DNA of 64,000 nucleotides from Streptomyces sp. NBC_00513 (GTDB lineage: Bacteria; Actinomycetota; Actinomycetes; Streptomycetales; Streptomycetaceae), in assembly GCF_041431415.1 (NCBI RefSeq), contig NZ_CP107845.1:7688001-7752000 (forward strand), read 5' to 3'. The notes beneath the pieces are model-generated. The model was not told the DNA's origin, searched no databases, and saw nothing but the letters and a program-made list of their open reading frames with translations. Shown here piece after piece: positions 61,321 to 64,000 of the stretch. The position numbers and the translations under genes were made by a program. Position 1 is the first letter of the stretch. Every line of letters begins with the position of its first letter.

Positions 61321-61691
61321 TTCGTCGACCTTTCCTCGTCCGCGCTCGCCGACAGTCAGACGGCCAGTAGTGGCCACGGCAACGGACGCCGGCGAGTGGT
61401 GCACTTACAGCCTGGGCCACGACCCCGCTGTCCGCCCCGAGCCGCGCCGAGCGATTCCGGTGTCCTGGTATCGCTCGCCGCTTTCAGCGGAAACAGAATG
61501 CCGGCGCGGTACGAGGGCCGGCAGATGGTGTCGTTGTCGCTTCGGGGCCTGGTGCCATGGGAGCCACGGGGTGGCTCGGGGTGCCCGGGGGTCGACCTCC
61601 GTCGAAGGCTCGTACTCCATCGAGGAGACGGGCTCCAGCTCCGGACAGCGTGGGTACTCGTACTCCATCGATCTATCGATCGTGTCAGTCC
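61321..61691. other. Intergenic region with 15-bp direct repeats (371 bp)
   Basis: No gene is firmly supported. It contains the CTCGTACTCCATCGA repeats, and a minus-strand frame from 61668 to 61405 is open and partly codon-biased but has no SD. Confidence 0.4.
61609..61671. repeat. Two direct copies of a 15-bp sequence
   Basis: CTCGTACTCCATCGA at 61609-61623 and 61657-61671, 48 bp start to start, followed by ATCGAT twice in quick succession. On the minus strand each copy encodes SMEYE, so it could be coding or regulatory. Confidence 0.7.
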
Positions 61692-61853
61692 ATGGACGCG
61701 GCCCGGGCCTTCCTTCGCGACGTCCTCCCCGGACTCGACGGGCTCGTCGACACCAACCACTTCGAAATCCTCCAGGCGAGCGAGTTCCTCGCGCTCGTCG
61801 AGCGCCGTCCCGACTGGGACTGGCGGCGACAACCGAGCACAGACCTCGAGTAG
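61692..61853 (+). CDS. Small hypothetical protein (53 aa)
   Basis: A 53-residue ORF with excellent Streptomyces codon bias (nearly all G or C at third positions). It is acidic and helical (AARAFLRDVLPGLDGLVDTNHFEIL, then ALVERRPDWDW). No SD of note. No family recognised; could be a stand-alone small protein or the tail of a lost gene. Confidence 0.5.
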   Translation: MDAARAFLRDVLPGLDGLVDTNHFEILQASEFLALVERRPDWDWRRQPSTDLE

Positions 61854-61986
61854 ACCGGCGGTCGGCGCCCGATGCGGTCGTACGCCGCCTCTGGAGTGTT
61901 CGGGCGGCGAGTACGGCGTCGAGGTCGGGCACCACCACACCGACCGTCCCGGCCTGCCCGCCTCCGGCCGGCTCGGACACGCTTCG

Positions 61987-61992
61987 TATGCT
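61987..61992 (+). promoter_or_regulatory. -10 element of the DUF1877 gene, leaderless layout
   Basis: TATGCT ends 7 nt before the ATG at 62000; no convincing -35. Confidence 0.4.
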
Positions 61993-61999
61993 GCCGTCC

Positions 62000-62497
62000 A
62001 TGAGTGTCAACGGGGAGTACCTGCGCGTCACATCCGCAGAGCTGGCACGGGCCCTGAAGGATCCCGCATGGGCGCTGGAGCTCGCCGAGGAGACTCAGGA
62101 CGCACAAGGCGAGCGTGAGGTCGCGCCTGCCGAAGCGCGGCACTTCACCACGCACCAGACATGGCACCTGCTCGGATTCCTCCTGCGGCGTTTCGCTTTC
62201 CCTGTCGACATCGTCCACGGTGAGGAAGTACTCACCACCGAGGACTGGGGCTACGAACCGCCGCGATATCTGACCCGAGACCGGGTACGACTGGCCGCTG
62301 ACATCATGCGGCAGACGACCTATGACCAGCTCATCGAAGGCGTCGACCCCGCCGAACTCACCAAGGCCGAGATCTACCCGCAGATCTGGGACTCTCCGAC
62401 CTCTCTCGACTGGGCCCGCGACCTGTTCACTCCGCTGACAGAGTTCTTCCAAGGTGCCGCATCCGCCGGTCACGCGGTGCTCATCTGGCTCGACTGA
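62000..62497 (+). CDS. DUF1877 family protein
   Basis: A 165-aa protein. YLRVTSAELARALKDPAWALELAEE opens the domain, KTWHLLGFLL-type and DWGYEPPRYLTRDRVRLAADIM motifs follow, and it ends in a WARDLFTPLTEFFQGAASAGHAVLIWLD-like helix typical of DUF1877. Function unknown; common in Streptomyces and linked with polymorphic toxin immunity in some genomes. Confidence 0.88.
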   Translation: MSVNGEYLRVTSAELARALKDPAWALELAEETQDAQGEREVAPAEARHFTTHQTWHLLGFLLRRFAFPVDIVHGEEVLTTEDWGYEPPRYLTRDRVRLAADIMRQTTYDQLIEGVDPAELTKAEIYPQIWDSPTSLDWARDLFTPLTEFFQGAASAGHAVLIWLD

Positions 62498-62664
62498 TCG
62501 ATCCACCCGGACCGGACCAGACATCACCCGACGAGCCGACGGCGCACTGTGCCGACGGGATCGGAAGGCAGGGACACCCGTGGACCGAGTCCAGGGCCCA
62601 GGGGGTTTCGCAGCGCGTACCGGATGCCCTTTCGCTGACCTGGACTTCTCCCGCGGTCTCACGA

Positions 62665-63157
62665 CGACTTGGACGACGATCCGGTTCCACGCCCAGGCCA
62701 CCGCCGGGTTCACCGGCGACCGCCCCTCAAGTCGGCGGGCGAGCAGGGCGTCCGTGAACGCGAAGCGGTCCTCGCCCAAGGGGAGTTCGCCCGGGTGCTC
62801 GCGAATCCGTGAAGCCTCCTTGCCCCACACGTCGTCGAGAGACACCAGGGAACCGGCCAGATCGGTCGGACAGGCGCCCAGTACCGCGCCTGCCACCACT
62901 GGCGACAGACGTACTTGCACGCACTCGACATGTTCGCCCCACGCCCGAACCCCGCCCCCGGAGCCGACCCCGTGCCCGGCGACGAAACACTCCAGGGCCA
63001 GCATCACGGCCGGGTGCGGAACCACCCGCAGGCCACCGATCGGCGCGCCGGGGACCCGACACCCGGCCATGTCGACGCCGGCCATCCGCCAGGCTCGCTG
63101 CCGACGTGCGACGTCCCACCCGGCGGGATCATCTCGTTCACTCGTGGTGGAGCCCAT
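62665..63157 (-). pseudogene. Remnant of an AraC-family regulator (N-terminal domain only)
   Basis: From an ATG at 63157 the minus frame reads an AraC-type N-terminal domain: GGLRVVPHPAVMLALECFV, VECVQVRLSPVVAGAVLGACPTDLAGSLVSLDDVWG, EDRFAFTDALLARRLEG and AVAWAWNRIV. In intact proteins the latter is followed by the two-helix DNA-binding domain; here the sequence degenerates after about 62665 into non-homologous residues. The start overlaps the MazG-like stop by 20 nt. Confidence 0.65.
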
Positions 63158-63560
63158 CACCGGTCTCATCCGACCGAGTCGTTCTCTCAACGAACCGCAG
63201 CTCCGCGCCCTCGACCTGGTCCGGGGACGGTGGTGCCGGGACGAGGAACCTGCTCGATTTGTCGGCCAGAAAGCCGGCGAAGAATTCCGCGGCGTCGTGG
63301 GGCCGCATCCGGGCCAGTGTGACGAGCGCGGTGATCGCCGTATCCGCCACCTCCGCCTGCACGTCGTCCCAGGAGTGCGAGATGCCCTTGCGCGGGTTGG
63401 TGCCGTGCACACCGATCACGGCCTGGGCGGCCTCCCCGAACTCCTCTCCGATCTTGAGGACCTGGAGAGTCCACTGGTGCTCGGTCGGTACCTCCCGTTC
63501 GTCATCCCGTCGCGTGAAGCTTCGCGCGAGCTCGTCGATGGTCTTCCACACGTCGTCCAT
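63138..63560 (-). CDS. MazG-like nucleotide pyrophosphohydrolase
   Basis: A 140-aa all-helical protein. LQVLKIGEEFGEAAQAVIGV holds the ExxE metal motif and DDVQAEVADTAITALVTLAR the ExxD motif of the MazG/dUTPase-like family. It would hydrolyse NTPs to NMP and PPi. The ATG at 63560 has AGGAACTCC before it. Its last codons overlap the AraC remnant. Confidence 0.85.
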   Translation of the reverse strand: MDDVWKTIDELARSFTRRDDEREVPTEHQWTLQVLKIGEEFGEAAQAVIGVHGTNPRKGISHSWDDVQAEVADTAITALVTLARMRPHDAAEFFAGFLADKSSRFLVPAPPSPDQVEGAELRFVERTTRSDETGDGLHHE

Positions 63561-63739
63561 GGAGTTCCTGCCTCGATTCGGGTCGGTCGGGTCGGGTGGT
63601 TCACGTCCGGCGATGACGACCGCGCCCCGCGCGCGGCGGCGCCGGGCTGTATCCGGGCGTCTGCGTCCTTCTCGGCGAGCCGCCCACGCCTCCAGGGGCT
63701 CGTCAACCGGATCGTCGGGTCCGAGGGTCATGGTTGGGC

Positions 63740-63851
63740 GAGAGCCTGTTGGAAGTGTTGACACGACTGCCCGCCGGTCCACGTTCCAACCGAGCCGGAG
63801 GCCGCGCCGCACCAGCTGGGGTAACCGGCGCGTCATCGCCCACGTGGTCAT
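63740..63851 (-). pseudogene. N-terminal remnant of an ABC-transporter (exporter) gene
   Basis: An ATG at 63851 with GGAGGGAAG upstream starts a MTTWAMTRRLPQLVRRGLRL and GWNVDRRAVVSTL stretch that resembles the first 30-35 residues of Streptomyces ABC exporter subunits. After about residue 35, where TM1 should begin, similarity stops. Only the 5' end of the gene survives. Confidence 0.5.
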
Positions 63852-64000
63852 GGGTCTTCCCTCCAGCACGGCCAGCGTCCCGGATTTGAACCGGTACTCC
63901 TGCGCGCCGCCCCCGGGGTTCTCCGTCTCCCGGCCCCTCACATCGTCTCCCGTCGCTTGCTGCCGCATGCCAAATTGCCGAAGCCGGTCCCACGCGTGGA
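63852..64000. other. Right end of window, nothing firm
   Basis: A minus frame is open from 63968 through this stretch but has no recognisable domain. A T-arm-like GGTTCAAATCC on the minus strand has no matching acceptor or anticodon arms. Confidence 0.3.

Noticed and set aside
61405..61668. Minus-strand ORF beginning MEYEYPRC with an internal second MEYE
   Set aside because: Open and partly codon-biased, but there is no SD and no family. Kept only as a note with the direct repeats.
63866..63900. tRNA-like T-arm on the minus strand (GGTTCAAATCC)
   Set aside because: The T stem has only four pairs, and no acceptor strand complementary to the following 7 nt or anticodon arm was found upstream.

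Overview
The window reads as a high-GC Streptomyces-type actinomycete chromosome. Coding regions have strong third-position G/C bias, GTG starts and 4-nt ATGA/GTGA gene overlaps are common, rare TTA codons are confined to regulator or secreted genes, and families such as IclR, Rrf2, SpoIIE-type phosphatases and I36 inhibitors are typical of the genus. No rRNA, tRNA or CRISPR was found.

Left part (1-10.4 kb): a truncated penicillin-binding serine hydrolase, a small secreted choice-of-anchor protein, an Mrr-like nuclease fused to membrane segments, htpG, a type-B carboxylesterase divergent from a MerR regulator, a DUF11-repeat adhesion-like protein and a cupin. A MerR-type promoter and several strong terminators can be read directly.

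10.4-21.2 kb: an organosulfur scavenging locus. An Rrf2 regulator and a DsbA-like protein come first. Then a 24-aa Cys-containing leader peptide on an apparently leaderless transcript precedes a Dpp-type ABC transporter (SBP, two permeases, two ATPases), an NtaA/DszA-type flavin monooxygenase, an internally deleted second monooxygenase, an alpha/beta hydrolase and a flavin reductase. The likely logic is uptake, FMNH2-dependent C-S or C-N cleavage, and control by cysteine-sensitive attenuation plus an Rrf2 protein.

21.2-30.6 kb: an IS remnant, then regulator/enzyme pairs (MDR oxidoreductase/TetR, OYE/MarR, hydrolase/TetR) and a CHASE3-HAMP histidine kinase with an REC-PP2C phosphatase and a divergent HTH-REC fusion.

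31.2-54.9 kb: the most interesting part, a probable uncharacterised biosynthetic locus. A TTA-containing IclR regulator and a class III aminotransferase face a long + strand run: nucleotidyltransferase, helical partner, ABC exporter, HAD phosphatase, acyl-CoA-dehydrogenase-like protein, SRPBCC protein, extended SDR, myo-inositol-phosphate-synthase homologue, archaeal-type methionine adenosyltransferase, enlarged NDK-like protein, SDR, PHP phosphatase and HPr-kinase-like protein. A second block holds a phosphotransferase, a small P-loop kinase, an SDR, a second HPr-kinase-like protein, a Nudix hydrolase, a second nucleotidyltransferase, an AsnB-type amidotransferase and a histidine phosphatase. 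The enzymes suggest an (amino)cyclitol or carbocyclic, phosphorylated/nucleotidylated product; no PKS, NRPS, glycosyltransferase or methyltransferase was seen.

54.9-64 kb: a decayed accessory zone with a probable frameshifted secreted protein, an I36 inhibitor, a TetR gene abutting a 5'-truncated sterol-desaturase-like gene, an SRPBCC protein, an aldehyde dehydrogenase, an XRE-PNPOx regulator, small ORFs, a DUF1877 protein, a MazG-like protein and remnants of AraC and ABC-transporter genes.
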